A stretch of 64,000 nucleotides of DNA from assembly GCA_900475325.1 (NCBI GenBank), contig LS483371.1:4588001-4652000 (forward strand). Direction: 5' to 3'. The notes beneath the pieces were generated by a model. It ran no database searches and was not told the DNA's origin. It worked only from the letters and a program-made list of their open reading frames with translations. Of this stretch, positions 16,449-26,632 are shown in pieces (the stretch's first letter is position 1; the number at the start of each line of letters is the position of its first letter). The translations under genes and the position numbers were made by a program. The stretch is from Paucimonas lemoignei. GTDB lineage: Bacteria; Pseudomonadota; Gammaproteobacteria; Pseudomonadales; Pseudomonadaceae.

Positions 16449-18281
16449 ATGCTCTATCGCCGTTTTGAAAAGCTGATCGACATTTTCCGTGACGCTCCCA
16501 CCGATGCTCCTCCCAATACTGTCCTGGCCTTCTACATCTACTACCTGCGTCAGGTGTGGCCGACCTTTGCCGCACTGCTGGTGGTGGGCCTGATCGGGGC
16601 GTTGATCGAAGTAGCGCTGTTCAGCTACCTGAGCCGCATCATCGACCTGGCCCAAGGCACGCCCGATAAAGATTTCTTCAGCATCCACGCCACCGAGTTT
16701 ATCTGGATGGCGGTGGTTGCGCTGGTGCTGCGGCCTGTTTTCGTCGGCCTGCATGACCTGCTGGTGCACCAGACCATCAGCCCCGGCATGACCAGCATGA
16801 TCCGCTGGCAGAACCACAGTTACGTGCTCAAGCAGAGCGTGCGTTTCTTCCAGAACGACTTCGCCGGTCGCATCGCCCAGCGCATCATGCAGACCGGCAA
16901 CTCGTTGCGCGATTCCGCCGTTCAGGCCGTGGACGCCCTGTGGCATGTGCTGATCTACGCCATCAGCGCCCTGGTGCTATTCGCCGAGGCCGACTGGCGC
17001 CTGATGATCCCGCTGCTGACGTGGATCGCCGCCTACATCGCGGCGCTGTGCTACTTCGTGCCACGGGTCAAGGAACGCTCGGTGGTGTCTTCCGATGCGC
17101 GCTCCAAACTCATGGGCCGTATCGTCGATGGCTACACCAACATCACGACGCTGAAGCTGTTTGCTCACACCAATTTCGAGCAGCAGTATGCCCGCGAAGC
17201 AATCACCGAACAGACCGAGAAAAGCCAATTGGCCGGTCGCGTCGTCACGGCGATGGACACGGTGATCACCAGCATGAACGGCATTCTGATCGTGACCACC
17301 ACGGGCCTGGCGCTGTGGCTGTGGACGGAGTCGCTGATTTCCGTAGGCGCCATCGCCCTGGCGACGGGCCTGGCGATTCGCATCGTCAACATGTCCGGCT
17401 GGATCATGTGGGTGGTCAACGGCATCTTCGAAAACATCGGCATGGTGCAGGACGGCCTGGCGAGTATTTCCCAACCGGTCAGCGTCACCGACCGTGATCC
17501 GGCACCGCGCCTTGAGGTGCAGCATGGTGGCGTGAAATTCGACGGTGTGGATTTCCACTACGGCAATGGCAACGGGATCATTCACGGCCTGAACCTGGAC
17601 ATCAAACCGGGAGAAAAGATTGGTTTGATCGGCCCGTCGGGTGCGGGCAAATCGACTTTGGTCAATTTGCTGTTGCGCATGTATGACGTGCAGGACGGGC
17701 GCATTCTGATCGACGGTCAGGACATTTCCCACGTGTCACAGGAAAGCCTGCGAGAACAGATAGGCATGATCACTCAGGACACGTCGCTGCTGCACCGCTC
17801 GATCCGGGACAACCTGCTTTACGGCAAACCGGACGCCACCGACGACCAGCTCTGGGAAGCGGTGCGCAAGGCGCGGGCCGATGAATTCATCCCGCTGCTG
17901 TCCGACGCCGAAGGCCGCACGGGCTTTGAAGCGCAGGTGGGTGAGCGCGGGGTGAAACTGTCCGGTGGTCAGCGCCAGCGCATCGCGATTGCGCGGGTAT
18001 TGCTCAAGGACGCGCCGATTCTGATCATGGACGAGGCCACCTCGGCGCTGGATTCGGAAGTTGAAGCGGCCATCCAGGAAAGCCTGGAAACCCTCATGCA
18101 AGGCAAAACCGTGATCGCCATCGCCCACCGCCTGTCCACCATCGCCCGGATGGATCGGCTGGTGGTGCTGGAACACGGCAAGATCGCCGAAACCGGCACC
18201 CACGCCGAACTGCTGGCCCATGGAGGGTTGTATGCCAGGTTGTGGCAGCACCAGACGGGTGGGTTTGTGGGGATTGATTGA
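16449..18281 (+). CDS. ABC half-transporter (membrane plus ATPase)
   Basis: This 610-residue protein fuses a six-helix exporter domain (about 35-320) to one ATPase domain (about 350-600). Walker A GPSGAGKST is near 396, the signature LSGGQRQR near 503, Walker B ILIMDEATSALD near 525 and the H-loop AIAHRLST near 560. This is the layout of homodimeric MsbA/multidrug-type exporters. No partner gene is adjacent, so it probably works as a homodimer in the inner membrane. Substrate is unknown; lipid or drug export are both possible. The start at ATG 16449 lacks a strong ribosome site, but the protein aligns well from MLYRRFEKL. Confidence 0.9.
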   Translation: MLYRRFEKLIDIFRDAPTDAPPNTVLAFYIYYLRQVWPTFAALLVVGLIGALIEVALFSYLSRIIDLAQGTPDKDFFSIHATEFIWMAVVALVLRPVFVGLHDLLVHQTISPGMTSMIRWQNHSYVLKQSVRFFQNDFAGRIAQRIMQTGNSLRDSAVQAVDALWHVLIYAISALVLFAEADWRLMIPLLTWIAAYIAALCYFVPRVKERSVVSSDARSKLMGRIVDGYTNITTLKLFAHTNFEQQYAREAITEQTEKSQLAGRVVTAMDTVITSMNGILIVTTTGLALWLWTESLISVGAIALATGLAIRIVNMSGWIMWVVNGIFENIGMVQDGLASISQPVSVTDRDPAPRLEVQHGGVKFDGVDFHYGNGNGIIHGLNLDIKPGEKIGLIGPSGAGKSTLVNLLLRMYDVQDGRILIDGQDISHVSQESLREQIGMITQDTSLLHRSIRDNLLYGKPDATDDQLWEAVRKARADEFIPLLSDAEGRTGFEAQVGERGVKLSGGQRQRIAIARVLLKDAPILIMDEATSALDSEVEAAIQESLETLMQGKTVIAIAHRLSTIARMDRLVVLEHGKIAETGTHAELLAHGGLYARLWQHQTGGFVGID

Positions 18282-18614
18282 CACCGATCCCACTGCTGTA
18301 ACAAGGCCTGTGGGAGCGACCGGAGGGGGAACGATAGGAGGTCCCCTGTCTGCCACGACGCGCTGTCGCATAGCAAACACAGGACCTGTGGGAGCGAGCT
18401 TGCTCGCGAAGGCAATGTTCCGGCCTCCAGAAATATATCCGATGTACCGGCCTTTTCGCGAGCAAGCTCGCTCCCACAGAAAAGCATTTCAATTCAAGCA
18501 GTTGTTTCGTATTTGATGAGAGCTGACTGAGGTTACGAGAGCTGCGAAGGCGGTCTATCTGACACACTGCTTTTCGCAGCCTTCGGCAGCGCCTACAGGG
18601 CCTGCGACATAGTC
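18282..18614. repeat. REPIN cluster in a 333-base gap
   Basis: Three elements fill this gap between convergent genes. A solitary REP half starts at about 18310 (GTGGGAGCGACCGG). A complete REPIN has perfect 25-base arms at 18386-18410 and 18455-18479 of the type GCGAGCTTGCTCGCGAA. A partly decayed GGCTGCGAA-type element spans about 18537-18598, with an intact right arm and an eroded left arm. No gene is visible between them. The hairpins may stop both converging transcripts. Confidence 0.85.
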
Positions 18615-19739
18615 TCAAACCTGCCGATACGGCAACGCCCCGCGGGCATCTTCGGCGTAGGCCAGGATGCCAACGCGTTCCTGATCCAGAAAATCACTCA
18701 CCGCATCCTTGAGGCCCGGGTGTGTCAAGTAATGCCATGAATGGGTGATCACCGGTTCGAAGCCACGAATGAGCTTGTGTTCACCCTGCGCTCCCGCATC
18801 GAAGCGTTTGTAGCCATGGGCGATGGCGTAATCCATGCCCTGATAGAAACAGGTCTCGAAGTGCAGCCGATCGAACTCGGCCAGGCAGCCCCAGTAGCGA
18901 CCATAGAAACTGTCGCCGCCCAACAGGCTGAACGCCATCGCCACGGGGCGTGAACCCTGCCGCGCAATCACCACGCGAATCGCTTCGGGCATGCGCTCGG
19001 CCAGCAGGCTGAAAAACTCCCGGGTCAGGTACGGCGACTGCCCGCGTACCTCGTAGGTATTGGAATAACAGGCGTAGACGAAGTCCCACAGCAACTCGCT
19101 CAGCTGATGACCTTCCAGCCAGTCAAATTCAATGCCCTGCCCCGCCACCTGTTCACGCTCTTTGCGCATCTGTTTGCGTTTGCGCGAACTCAATGCGTCG
19201 AGGAAATCCTGGAAATCCCGATAGCCACGGTTCTGCCAATGAAACTGGCAGCCATAGCGCTGCAACCAGCCCGGTTGCTCATCGAGAAACGCATCAGCCA
19301 GCGGATCAGTGAAGTTCACGTGCGCGCTGGACAGCCCTTCAGCCTCCAGATAACCCGGCAAGCTGTTGAGCAACTCAATTCCGGCCTCTGGCGACGCCGA
19401 CAGAATGCGCGGCCCGCTCACCGGGCTGAACGGCACTGCCCCCAACAGCTTGGGGTAATACGCGATGCCGGCCCGACGACAGGCGTCCGCCCAGCTGTGA
19501 TCGAACACGTACTCGCCGTAGGAATGCCACTTGCGATAGGCAGGCATCGCCGCGACCAGTTGACCCTCTCGATAATTGAGCACATGTTCGGCCTTCCAGC
19601 CAGAACGCGGCCCCAGGCTACCGCTGTCCTCCAGGGCACTGAGAAAGGCGTGACGCACGAAAGGCTGATTGCCGGGCAAGAGCGCGTCCCACTGCGAGGA
19701 CGCGATCGTGCTCAGGCTGTCGAGGGTCTGTACAGGCAT
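18615..19739 (-). CDS. FemAB-like / GNAT N-acyltransferase (PF04339 type)
   Basis: This 374-residue soluble protein matches the DUF482/PF04339 family of GNAT-fold proteins related to FemAB acyltransferases: WSDACRRAGIAYYPKLLGAVPFSPV-type text near 85-115, FHWQNRGYRDFQDFLDAL (about 165-182), the basic RKRKQMRKEREQV and the late YWGCLAEFDRLHFETCFYQG. The family is thought to transfer aminoacyl or acetyl groups, possibly in cell-wall metabolism, but no member I know of has a proven reaction. The start at ATG 19739 follows GAGA by nine bases; TTG two codons earlier is unlikely. The segment is quoted in parts for identification only. Confidence 0.8.
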   Translation of the reverse strand: MPVQTLDSLSTIASSQWDALLPGNQPFVRHAFLSALEDSGSLGPRSGWKAEHVLNYREGQLVAAMPAYRKWHSYGEYVFDHSWADACRRAGIAYYPKLLGAVPFSPVSGPRILSASPEAGIELLNSLPGYLEAEGLSSAHVNFTDPLADAFLDEQPGWLQRYGCQFHWQNRGYRDFQDFLDALSSRKRKQMRKEREQVAGQGIEFDWLEGHQLSELLWDFVYACYSNTYEVRGQSPYLTREFFSLLAERMPEAIRVVIARQGSRPVAMAFSLLGGDSFYGRYWGCLAEFDRLHFETCFYQGMDYAIAHGYKRFDAGAQGEHKLIRGFEPVITHSWHYLTHPGLKDAVSDFLDQERVGILAYAEDARGALPYRQV

Positions 19740-19822
19740 GCGCAATTCTCAAAGGCGGCTCAGGTGCGCCGAGTATCCCCCATTGGCGAGAATTGTTCAC
19801 GATCAGTGCGTGCGCTACGACG

Positions 19823-22800
19823 TCAGGCCGGTTCCGAGGCCATCAGGGCAATATCAGTGGTCAGTTGCAGCGCCTTACTGTCGACAGCCCGTTTAAGCGC
19901 CTGGAAAACCGCATTGACGCTGCTCAGGTAGTCATCGTCGGCCATGGTCTCGTGCTGCGCGTCGAGCAAGTCCTGACGCTCATGAAAAGGCAGCCGGACC
20001 TTGTCGAAGTCCTCTTGAAAGTGATCCTCCAGGAAGATCATCCAGTCCTTTCGGGCAATCAACGACTGAAGAAATTCAGGCGTGCTTTCCCTCGCCAGCA
20101 CCCGGGCCTTGGCGTTATCGAGCATGCTCTGATCCACACCGGAAATGCCTTCGAACAACATCCCTTCAGACTGGCCCGGCAACGCCAGCTCTTCGCGCAG
20201 GCGAGTGGGATAGACAAGCCTGACCTCAACCTGATCCAGGCGAGGTTGAGTGACGACCCGGGCATTGAAGTCTTGCAGTGCAATTCGCTCCAGCTCATCC
20301 AGACGCTCCAGGCCGCGCATCAGCTTGAACATGCCCACCGGGGTTTTGCCTCCCGGCAGCGATTCCAGCTGGAAAACCTGCACCCGGATGTCCAGCATAT
20401 TGAAAGTGATCATGGTGCCGTCGCCGCAGGTTTCCGGATGCGCCGCCAGGGCGAACAGTTCTTGCTGCAACGCCTCGGATCCGGCCATTGCATCGATCAT
20501 TCGCCACAGGCGCTCGGTCAACAGGAGGCGGTTGTCCCGGTAGTCAGCGGTCAGCAGCAGGTCATTGATCAGCAGCACAAACGCCTGCGCACCCGGCTCA
20601 CGTTGCAAGGCGTCCCAGCGCTGGTGCTGCTGCTCGTCACCGGTTTCAGACAACCACTGGGCGGTGCTCCGTGCCCAGTTATCGGCCAGGATAGTGCCTA
20701 TCCCCATGCGCATCAGTGCCGCTTCGTCAAAGAGGGTTGCTGCCCTGGCAATCGTCTCGGCATTGAGCGGGTTCTGATGCAGACGCAGATAGAGCGTGGT
20801 ACGCCCGGCAATGGAATGTAACGTCTGTTCATCAATATCCATGATCTGGTTATGACGCAGGTCGACGTGTCTTAACGACTCACGCATACCCAGTCCTGAC
20901 GGTATGACGGTGAGTCCGCAGTCCCTGAGGCGGATCTCCATCAGCGCGGGCCATCGGCTGACATCCAGGAGCGCAGCAATATTGACGCCCGAGCCCTCCA
21001 GCAGCAGGATTTTCAGAGAACTCATACGCTGCAAGCACTGCATCCCTTGCGTATCTACAAGGATCGGGTTGCGACTCAGCGTCAGGGTTCGCAGGCGGGT
21101 CAAGCTATCCAGAATCTCCGGCACAGATTCGATCCGGTTGTTACTCAAGGACAACCTGCGCAACTCGGGGAATTGTCTGACAAACGCATGCGCCCCTTCA
21201 GCGGTCAGGGCAATGTTTTCCAGCCTCAGGGCCTGGACATGATCGAAATTCGCCAGGATCGGGGGCAATGCGCCGATGTCCAGATTGACCAGATTCAACT
21301 GGTACGCTGAGTCCGGATCGTTCGGATCAATCAACGCCTCGGACTGTCGACGCCAGCAAGCCAGGATGCGTATCCGGGCTGCTTCCCGAGCATCGCCTCT
21401 GACACCAGCCAGCGGCTCGGTTTGCGTATACCGGGCCTGCGCCACCCAGCTATCGAGGGTGTGTTCCAACGTTGAGTACTCTGCGGTCAACTCGTTCAAG
21501 CGAGCTCTGACCTCGGCTTTTTTTTCCTGAGCGCTTCCAGTACAGGCCTCAGCCAAGGCTTGCAGGAAGCTTGTTATCTGGCGAACGGTGAACTGGGGAT
21601 ATAACACCTTGACCGCCAGTTCCGGGGAGAAGACCGGTGCGTTGGTTCTGAACCTGTCGAACAACCCGCGCAAGCGGCCGCTCAATGGATAGCCCACCCG
21701 TCCGTCAGCCAAACGGTCGGGCCAGATCATCCGCGGTTTGATCTGCTGAATGCCCAGGGCCTTCTTTACCCGCGAGCGTTGCGAAGTTGCCAGATCACCC
21801 AGCATGTTCTCCAGCTGATGCACATCGTGGGTCAGTTGCGTCTGACTCGATAAGGTGTTGGATAAAGTCGTGCGCAGCCGCGAGTTTCCAAACCTGGTGG
21901 CTTCCCCGTTTCTGTTGTAGGTCTGGTAGCTGTTACCCGTCTGCACCACCACCACGTCCACATTCCCATCCGCCAGCGAAGCCCTGGTACTGCCGATGCG
22001 GCAGATTGGCTCGCCATTGAATGTGTTTTTACGCACTTCAATCACCAAGTGTCGCGGCCATTGAGCCAATGAGCTGATCAAATCCAGACTGACTATGTCG
22101 CTGTCAGGGCTCTCCATGTGCAGATAGAAACATTCCAGCGCGCGGTTTATGCGCAACTGCTGCAGGTAATCGCGGGCATGCTCGGCCAGGCGCAACGGAA
22201 TACGCGCCGCGCTACTCATGCGCTGTAACTCCACGCTGTCGGCGAAACTGATGACTTCCCTGGCGACACTGAACGGCAGGCTCGGAAAGTCGCGCTGTAG
22301 CAGCTTGATCAACGGGTCGTCGGAACGATAGTAATCGGCATAGAACAGATCAAAAAGGCGTCTGCGCCGACCGCGGGCTTGAGCTGCAATACGCAATGCC
22401 AACTGCTGCCCGATGCTTGGTGTTGACTGAACATTGACCAGAAGCGATTCGACTTCAACCGGCTGCAAGCCACCTAGTAAGGCATCCAGAAGTGTCTGCA
22501 TATTTCCCGGGGTGTACATCACATCGACGTTGCGCGTGGCGTTTTGTCCGTTCGCGTGCCTGCTCAGTACACGCCCTTGAGCGTCCACCCTGCGCAGCGC
22601 GCGTTGTTCCGGCCAGCCTGGCATCGTCACGATGAAGTCCAGAAAGGGCTCAATGGACGGACCAACACCGGCATCCGAAAGGCCGCTGTGGTCAGCAGCG
22701 CCTATCTTTTGCATGAGGTCAATGAAATCAGTGACTGACTTATCGATGAAAAAACGCTGGGCGCAATCAATCAACAACGCTGGGGGCACCAGCTTGTCCA

Positions 22801-24823
22801 TGTGGATCTGGCGTAGCAGCGCCTCGTCTACCTGGGTTATCCGCAGGATCTGTTGGATCGTTGAGTCCGTAAACGACACGCAATCGCCATGCAAACGGCG
22901 GAATGCCTTATAGGCATCCCAGCCCATGGGGTCCTCACCTTCCACCCGCCAGGCGCCAGCACCGTTAGTCTCCAGAATCGGCGAGTATTTCTCTCGGCTA
23001 TCTGGAGTGACCATCCGCCACTTATTGAACAGCGAATCAAAAGCAATCTGATAGTAATGGCCGCCCATCGACAGCCAGGTTTTGCCTTTTACCTTGAACA
23101 GGCTGCGGTCATCGACAGAAGCCCCGCCGGGCAAAGCGTCCGGCTGCTGGAAAAACTCGAGATCCGGCTTCCATAAGCGAGTGCTGCCGTCTTCAGACTT
23201 GACCCGAACAAGGCCCTCGACGAACGCTGACGGCCTGGCGTGGTTGCCAAGCGGTTGAAGGTCGTCGATCCCATCATCCGATACCAGGGGTTGCGCACCG
23301 TTGTGACTACCCTCCATAGCCTTCAGTGCATCCACGAGAGTTTCCACCACCTGCTTGCCGTCCTCGTAGATTTTTTCCAGTCTTTCATATTCCCTGGCTA
23401 ATTTCGGAGCCAGCGCCAGCAGAATGTCTTTGCCGATCTCGTAGAGTTGACTCAAGGCTTTTTCGTTATCGCCATCAACCCAGTCCTCAGCGGCAATAAA
23501 GACATCTTTTACAAGGTCACGCACTTCAGAAGCAGGCAGGAAAACGTCGGCAAGATCAAAGGCGTAATGGGCAAGCGTCCTGAGCGGCGGAATGAATTCA
23601 GCCGCCGACAAATAGCCTGCGGACTCCACCGGCACCGCAATAGTTTTGGCGTCGACAATCAGCTTGGCGAACGCCTGGGCATAAAAATGTTTAAACGGGT
23701 GATCATTCCAGAGCGACCGGCACAGCGATAGATCCGCCCCAGGATCAAAGTTGCCATTGGGGTTGAACGCCCTGTGTAACTTTTCCAGGAATTCAGGATA
23801 GTCTTTTGCATCGACAAAACGCGTAAAGTAGCCGCGATAGTTGGCGTCGTTCAGGTTCACTCGCAGATCGTCAAGAAATGCACCGACTGAAGCATATTCT
23901 TTGATCGGATGCCGTGGTTCCCCGGGCATATAGACCACCAACGGACCATCGTCATTATCGGCTCCAACGTCGGCCTGAGGCTTGGCCAAGTGGGATTCGA
24001 TCAATATCACGCCATGCAACGCAATGCCCCAATCGTCGCTTGTCTCAAACAGTGCGGCAGAACAGTACCGCACCGGGCCACCTCGCCAGACAGCACGCCC
24101 ATCGGGCTTCGCGACTTCCAGCAGGACTCTATAAGCCTCTTCGCTGATATCGTCTTTCATCCGCGCGATATGGCTTAGCACTTCAAAGCGACAGCGCTCC
24201 TTGAGAATGAAAGCCTGTTCAACCACCGATTTGTTTTTGAGCACACTTTTCACATGCGCCAGGTACTTGCCACCCAGATCCAGCGATCGGCACATGTGCG
24301 CAAACGCAGTTGGGGTGATATCAACAAAGCCGGTCGAACAGGCTATTTTTGTCCCGCAGACCTCTTCAAGTTTCCCGATGATCAAGCCATTACGCTCGGG
24401 TGGAAAAGCCGCTGTTCGGTAATACAAAGCCGACGCGGGATGAAACTTCCTGTCGGCTGTAAAGTTGCGCAAGGCGGCCAGAAGAATGGGTTGCACATCA
24501 GCCTGGATAGACGGCTGGGTAGCAGTAATGTCCTCCAGAAAGAGATGCCGACAGTCGACATCCAGGGCGAACTGGGTGCGCAGCTGGTCATTCAACAATG
24601 GCCGGGCAAAGTCATAAATGGACTTGAGCGGTTTAATCGCCGAGGCAAAGGCCCGCTGGGCGGCCAGACTTTTAATCTGGCTTTGGTATAACGCCATCTG
24701 CAGCGAAGCAGTCTGCGAGGTATATCGGGTGAACCAGCTTTCCAGGTGTTGCAGCAGCAGATCCTGGTTCGGGTAGTTATCGTAGAAACTGATCGTCAGA
24801 TCCATCGTTGATTCCGTGGTCAT
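19823..24823 (-). CDS. Giant LRR protein with NEL-type E3 ubiquitin ligase domain (copy 1)
   Basis: This 1666-residue protein has three parts. The N-terminal region (about 1-1150) resembles the 'dermonecrotic toxin' DUF6543 proteins of Pseudomonas. Five to six leucine-rich repeats follow (about 1190-1330: LRRLSLSNNRIESVPEILDS, LRTLTLSRNPI). The C-terminal domain (about 1345-1666) is like the IpaH/SspH novel E3 ligases. In it ETCGDG places Cys1466 in the Cys-x-Asp motif, followed by FNMLDIRVQVF, as in IpaH. NEL enzymes transfer host ubiquitin onto target proteins inside eukaryotic cells. No signal peptide or type III secretion gene is visible, so the export route is unknown. ATG 24805 is an alternative start. 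Confidence 0.8.
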   Translation of the reverse strand: MTTESTMDLTISFYDNYPNQDLLLQHLESWFTRYTSQTASLQMALYQSQIKSLAAQRAFASAIKPLKSIYDFARPLLNDQLRTQFALDVDCRHLFLEDITATQPSIQADVQPILLAALRNFTADRKFHPASALYYRTAAFPPERNGLIIGKLEEVCGTKIACSTGFVDITPTAFAHMCRSLDLGGKYLAHVKSVLKNKSVVEQAFILKERCRFEVLSHIARMKDDISEEAYRVLLEVAKPDGRAVWRGGPVRYCSAALFETSDDWGIALHGVILIESHLAKPQADVGADNDDGPLVVYMPGEPRHPIKEYASVGAFLDDLRVNLNDANYRGYFTRFVDAKDYPEFLEKLHRAFNPNGNFDPGADLSLCRSLWNDHPFKHFYAQAFAKLIVDAKTIAVPVESAGYLSAAEFIPPLRTLAHYAFDLADVFLPASEVRDLVKDVFIAAEDWVDGDNEKALSQLYEIGKDILLALAPKLAREYERLEKIYEDGKQVVETLVDALKAMEGSHNGAQPLVSDDGIDDLQPLGNHARPSAFVEGLVRVKSEDGSTRLWKPDLEFFQQPDALPGGASVDDRSLFKVKGKTWLSMGGHYYQIAFDSLFNKWRMVTPDSREKYSPILETNGAGAWRVEGEDPMGWDAYKAFRRLHGDCVSFTDSTIQQILRITQVDEALLRQIHMDKLVPPALLIDCAQRFFIDKSVTDFIDLMQKIGAADHSGLSDAGVGPSIEPFLDFIVTMPGWPEQRALRRVDAQGRVLSRHANGQNATRNVDVMYTPGNMQTLLDALLGGLQPVEVESLLVNVQSTPSIGQQLALRIAAQARGRRRRLFDLFYADYYRSDDPLIKLLQRDFPSLPFSVAREVISFADSVELQRMSSAARIPLRLAEHARDYLQQLRINRALECFYLHMESPDSDIVSLDLISSLAQWPRHLVIEVRKNTFNGEPICRIGSTRASLADGNVDVVVVQTGNSYQTYNRNGEATRFGNSRLRTTLSNTLSSQTQLTHDVHQLENMLGDLATSQRSRVKKALGIQQIKPRMIWPDRLADGRVGYPLSGRLRGLFDRFRTNAPVFSPELAVKVLYPQFTVRQITSFLQALAEACTGSAQEKKAEVRARLNELTAEYSTLEHTLDSWVAQARYTQTEPLAGVRGDAREAARIRILACWRRQSEALIDPNDPDSAYQLNLVNLDIGALPPILANFDHVQALRLENIALTAEGAHAFVRQFPELRRLSLSNNRIESVPEILDSLTRLRTLTLSRNPILVDTQGMQCLQRMSSLKILLLEGSGVNIAALLDVSRWPALMEIRLRDCGLTVIPSGLGMRESLRHVDLRHNQIMDIDEQTLHSIAGRTTLYLRLHQNPLNAETIARAATLFDEAALMRMGIGTILADNWARSTAQWLSETGDEQQHQRWDALQREPGAQAFVLLINDLLLTADYRDNRLLLTERLWRMIDAMAGSEALQQELFALAAHPETCGDGTMITFNMLDIRVQVFQLESLPGGKTPVGMFKLMRGLERLDELERIALQDFNARVVTQPRLDQVEVRLVYPTRLREELALPGQSEGMLFEGISGVDQSMLDNAKARVLARESTPEFLQSLIARKDWMIFLEDHFQEDFDKVRLPFHERQDLLDAQHETMADDDYLSSVNAVFQALKRAVDSKALQLTTDIALMASEPA

Positions 24824-25203
24824 CTCAGTGAAATCCCAACGGTAATGAGTTGGACTTCACCAGGTGACATACACAGTTATCGCGCCCATTCAGTGAGACC
24901 GCCTTCAGCGCGGAATCGGTCGGACATCCGCGAGAGGTGTGTCGACTGCAATGGCCCTTTCCCGGCTGAAGCCGATCCCACAAGCATTCTCCCGAAACGA
25001 GCGCGAGGCTCTGGACCGCACTTCTTGGCGAAAGTTGCATTGTCATCGACGTGCCATTGCACTGCCACTTTTCTGAAATAACCCCCAGCGATACTGGCGC
25101 CAGTTTTTAGAACCGAGGGTACTAACCCTCAAAGCGCCCTGCCTGTGGGGCGGATTTTAAGGATGGCCTGCCGTCATCCTAAAACCCTGATATGGAGTTC
25201 ACT
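24824..25203. promoter_or_regulatory. Divergent promoter region with two palindromes
   Basis: This 380-base gap separates the first NEL gene from the porin gene. It holds one diverged REP half (about 24958-24984, CCCGGCTGAAGCCG). Two symmetrical sites lie upstream of the porin: a perfect 12-base palindrome ACTGGCGCCAGT at 25093-25104, and GAGGGT-ACTA-ACCCTC at 25115-25130. Their spacing from the porin start (about 75-110 bases) suits regulator binding near a promoter. No gene is seen; a 63-codon minus-strand frame here has no ribosome site. Confidence 0.5.
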
Positions 25204-26466
25204 ATGCGTCCTGTTTCTACACGTACTGCTGCCGCCCTGTGTGGTGGTCTGGTTCTGGCCATGAGCGTTCCGGCCAACGCCGCAGTCGACGCAAAACTGC
25301 TGGACATGCTCAAAGCCAACGGCTCGATCAATGCCGCTCAGTACGCTGAACTGCAAACCGAACTGGCCAAAGACCAGGCAGCCCAGAAACAAGCACTGGC
25401 AGACGTGCAGAACACCAAATCGACCACCCAGAGCGAGTTCGAGAAGAAGATCGCCTGGGCAGCCAAGACTCAGTTCAAAGGTGACGTGCGCGTTCGTCAG
25501 GAAACCATCAACATCGATGGCCAGACCAACAGCCAGGACAAAGACCGCCAGCGTATCCGCGCACGTCTGGGTGCCTACACCGAAATCAACCCGCAGGTGA
25601 GCACCGGCATCCGCATCGCCACCGGCGGCAGCAGCGACGCACGCTCCACCAACCAGGATCTGGACGGCTACTTCGTCAAGAAAGACCTGTGGCTGGACCT
25701 GGGCTACATCGACTACGCCCCGACTGCAGTGAAAAACCTGCACGTGATCGGCGGCAAGATGAACCAGCCTTGGGTCAGCATGGGCGACGTGATCTGGGAC
25801 GGCGACATTAACCCAGAAGGTCTGGCCACCACTTACAGCATCCCGCTGGGCGGCAAATCCGAACTGTTCGGTAGCGCCGGTTACTACACCCTCAAAGACA
25901 ACATCGACGGCGAAGGCACCCAGTTCCGTCACGACCTGAGCATGACCGCCGGCCAGTTGGGCGCGAAATTCGCACCCACCGATAACCTGAAATTGACCGT
26001 CGGCGGTAGCGTCTACGCCTTCGACAATGACAAGGACAGTGCTGCCCTGCGCGTCAACGGCAACACCACCAACCAGTTCCGTCTGTACGAAGGTTTCGGT
26101 CAGCTTGATATCAGCGGCCTGGGCCTGCCACTGGCGCTGTACGGTCAGTACGTCGTCAACAACGACAGCACCGACGACCAGGACACTGCCTGGTTGGCCG
26201 GTGTGAAGACCAAGGTGTTTGGTTTCGGTCTGGACTACAACTACCGCGATACTCAGCGTAACGCAGTGGTTGGCGCCTTCACCGACTCTGACTTCGCCAA
26301 CGGCACCACCGGTTCGCGCGGCCACAAGATCAAGGTCGGTTACGAAATCGACAAGAACTTCTCGGTCGGCGCCACTTACTTCCTGACCAAGGCTGACTAC
26401 GCCGTTGCCAGCCAGCGCGATGCTGATGCCAACACCTTGCAACTGGACGTTGAAGCTAAATTCTAA
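25204..26466 (+). CDS. Porin_5-type putative outer-membrane porin
   Basis: This 420-residue protein has a signal peptide (MRPVSTRTAAALCGGLVLAMSVPANA), a short coiled region (about 30-85, rich in Gln/Lys/Ala: ELAKDQAAQKQALADVQ) and then a beta barrel ending in Phe (LDVEAKF). The coil plus barrel architecture matches the putative porin family PF16930 found in Pseudomonas. The coil probably trimerises or reaches the peptidoglycan; the transported solute is unknown. GGAG lies six bases before ATG 25204; the in-frame ATG at 25192 sits just before that site. Codon use is strongly biased (expected for a highly expressed gene), and a strong terminator follows. Confidence 0.85.
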   Translation: MRPVSTRTAAALCGGLVLAMSVPANAAVDAKLLDMLKANGSINAAQYAELQTELAKDQAAQKQALADVQNTKSTTQSEFEKKIAWAAKTQFKGDVRVRQETINIDGQTNSQDKDRQRIRARLGAYTEINPQVSTGIRIATGGSSDARSTNQDLDGYFVKKDLWLDLGYIDYAPTAVKNLHVIGGKMNQPWVSMGDVIWDGDINPEGLATTYSIPLGGKSELFGSAGYYTLKDNIDGEGTQFRHDLSMTAGQLGAKFAPTDNLKLTVGGSVYAFDNDKDSAALRVNGNTTNQFRLYEGFGQLDISGLGLPLALYGQYVVNNDSTDDQDTAWLAGVKTKVFGFGLDYNYRDTQRNAVVGAFTDSDFANGTTGSRGHKIKVGYEIDKNFSVGATYFLTKADYAVASQRDADANTLQLDVEAKF

Positions 26467-26514
26467 GGAAGCCGCGGCAAGCTCCAAGCCACAAGCGTCA
26501 AGTTAGAGGCACGC

Positions 26515-26543
26515 TGGCTTGAAGCTTGAAGCTTGAAGCTTGT
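26515..26543. repeat. Short tandem heptamer repeat
   Basis: Just after the porin gene the heptamer TTGAAGC occurs three times head to tail and a fourth partial copy follows (TTGTGGC). An inverted relative (AAGCTCCAAGCCACAAGCG) lies at 26479-26498. Such AAGCTTGAAGC tracts are common scars in Pseudomonas intergenic DNA. Confidence 0.7.
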
Positions 26544-26550
26544 GGCTGCG

Positions 26551-26620
26551 AAGCCCGACATCGACCTGGCGGATCCCCATCATCCGTTTCGCCAGGTCAA
26601 TGTCGGGCTTTTTTGTTTTT
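26551..26620 (+). terminator. Strong terminator of the porin gene
   Basis: A 21-base stem (26551-26571 with 26590-26610, one mismatch) beginning AAGCCCGACAT and ending ATGTCGGGCTT is followed by TTTTTTGTTTTT. This is a classical intrinsic terminator about 85 bases beyond the porin stop codon. Confidence 0.9.
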
Positions 26621-26632
26621 GCCGTCACGACC

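Noticed and set aside
25174..26487. 437-codon open frame on the minus strand
   Set aside because: It is antisense to the porin gene, whose signal peptide, barrel and terminator are clear. The antisense frame is an artefact of strong codon bias.
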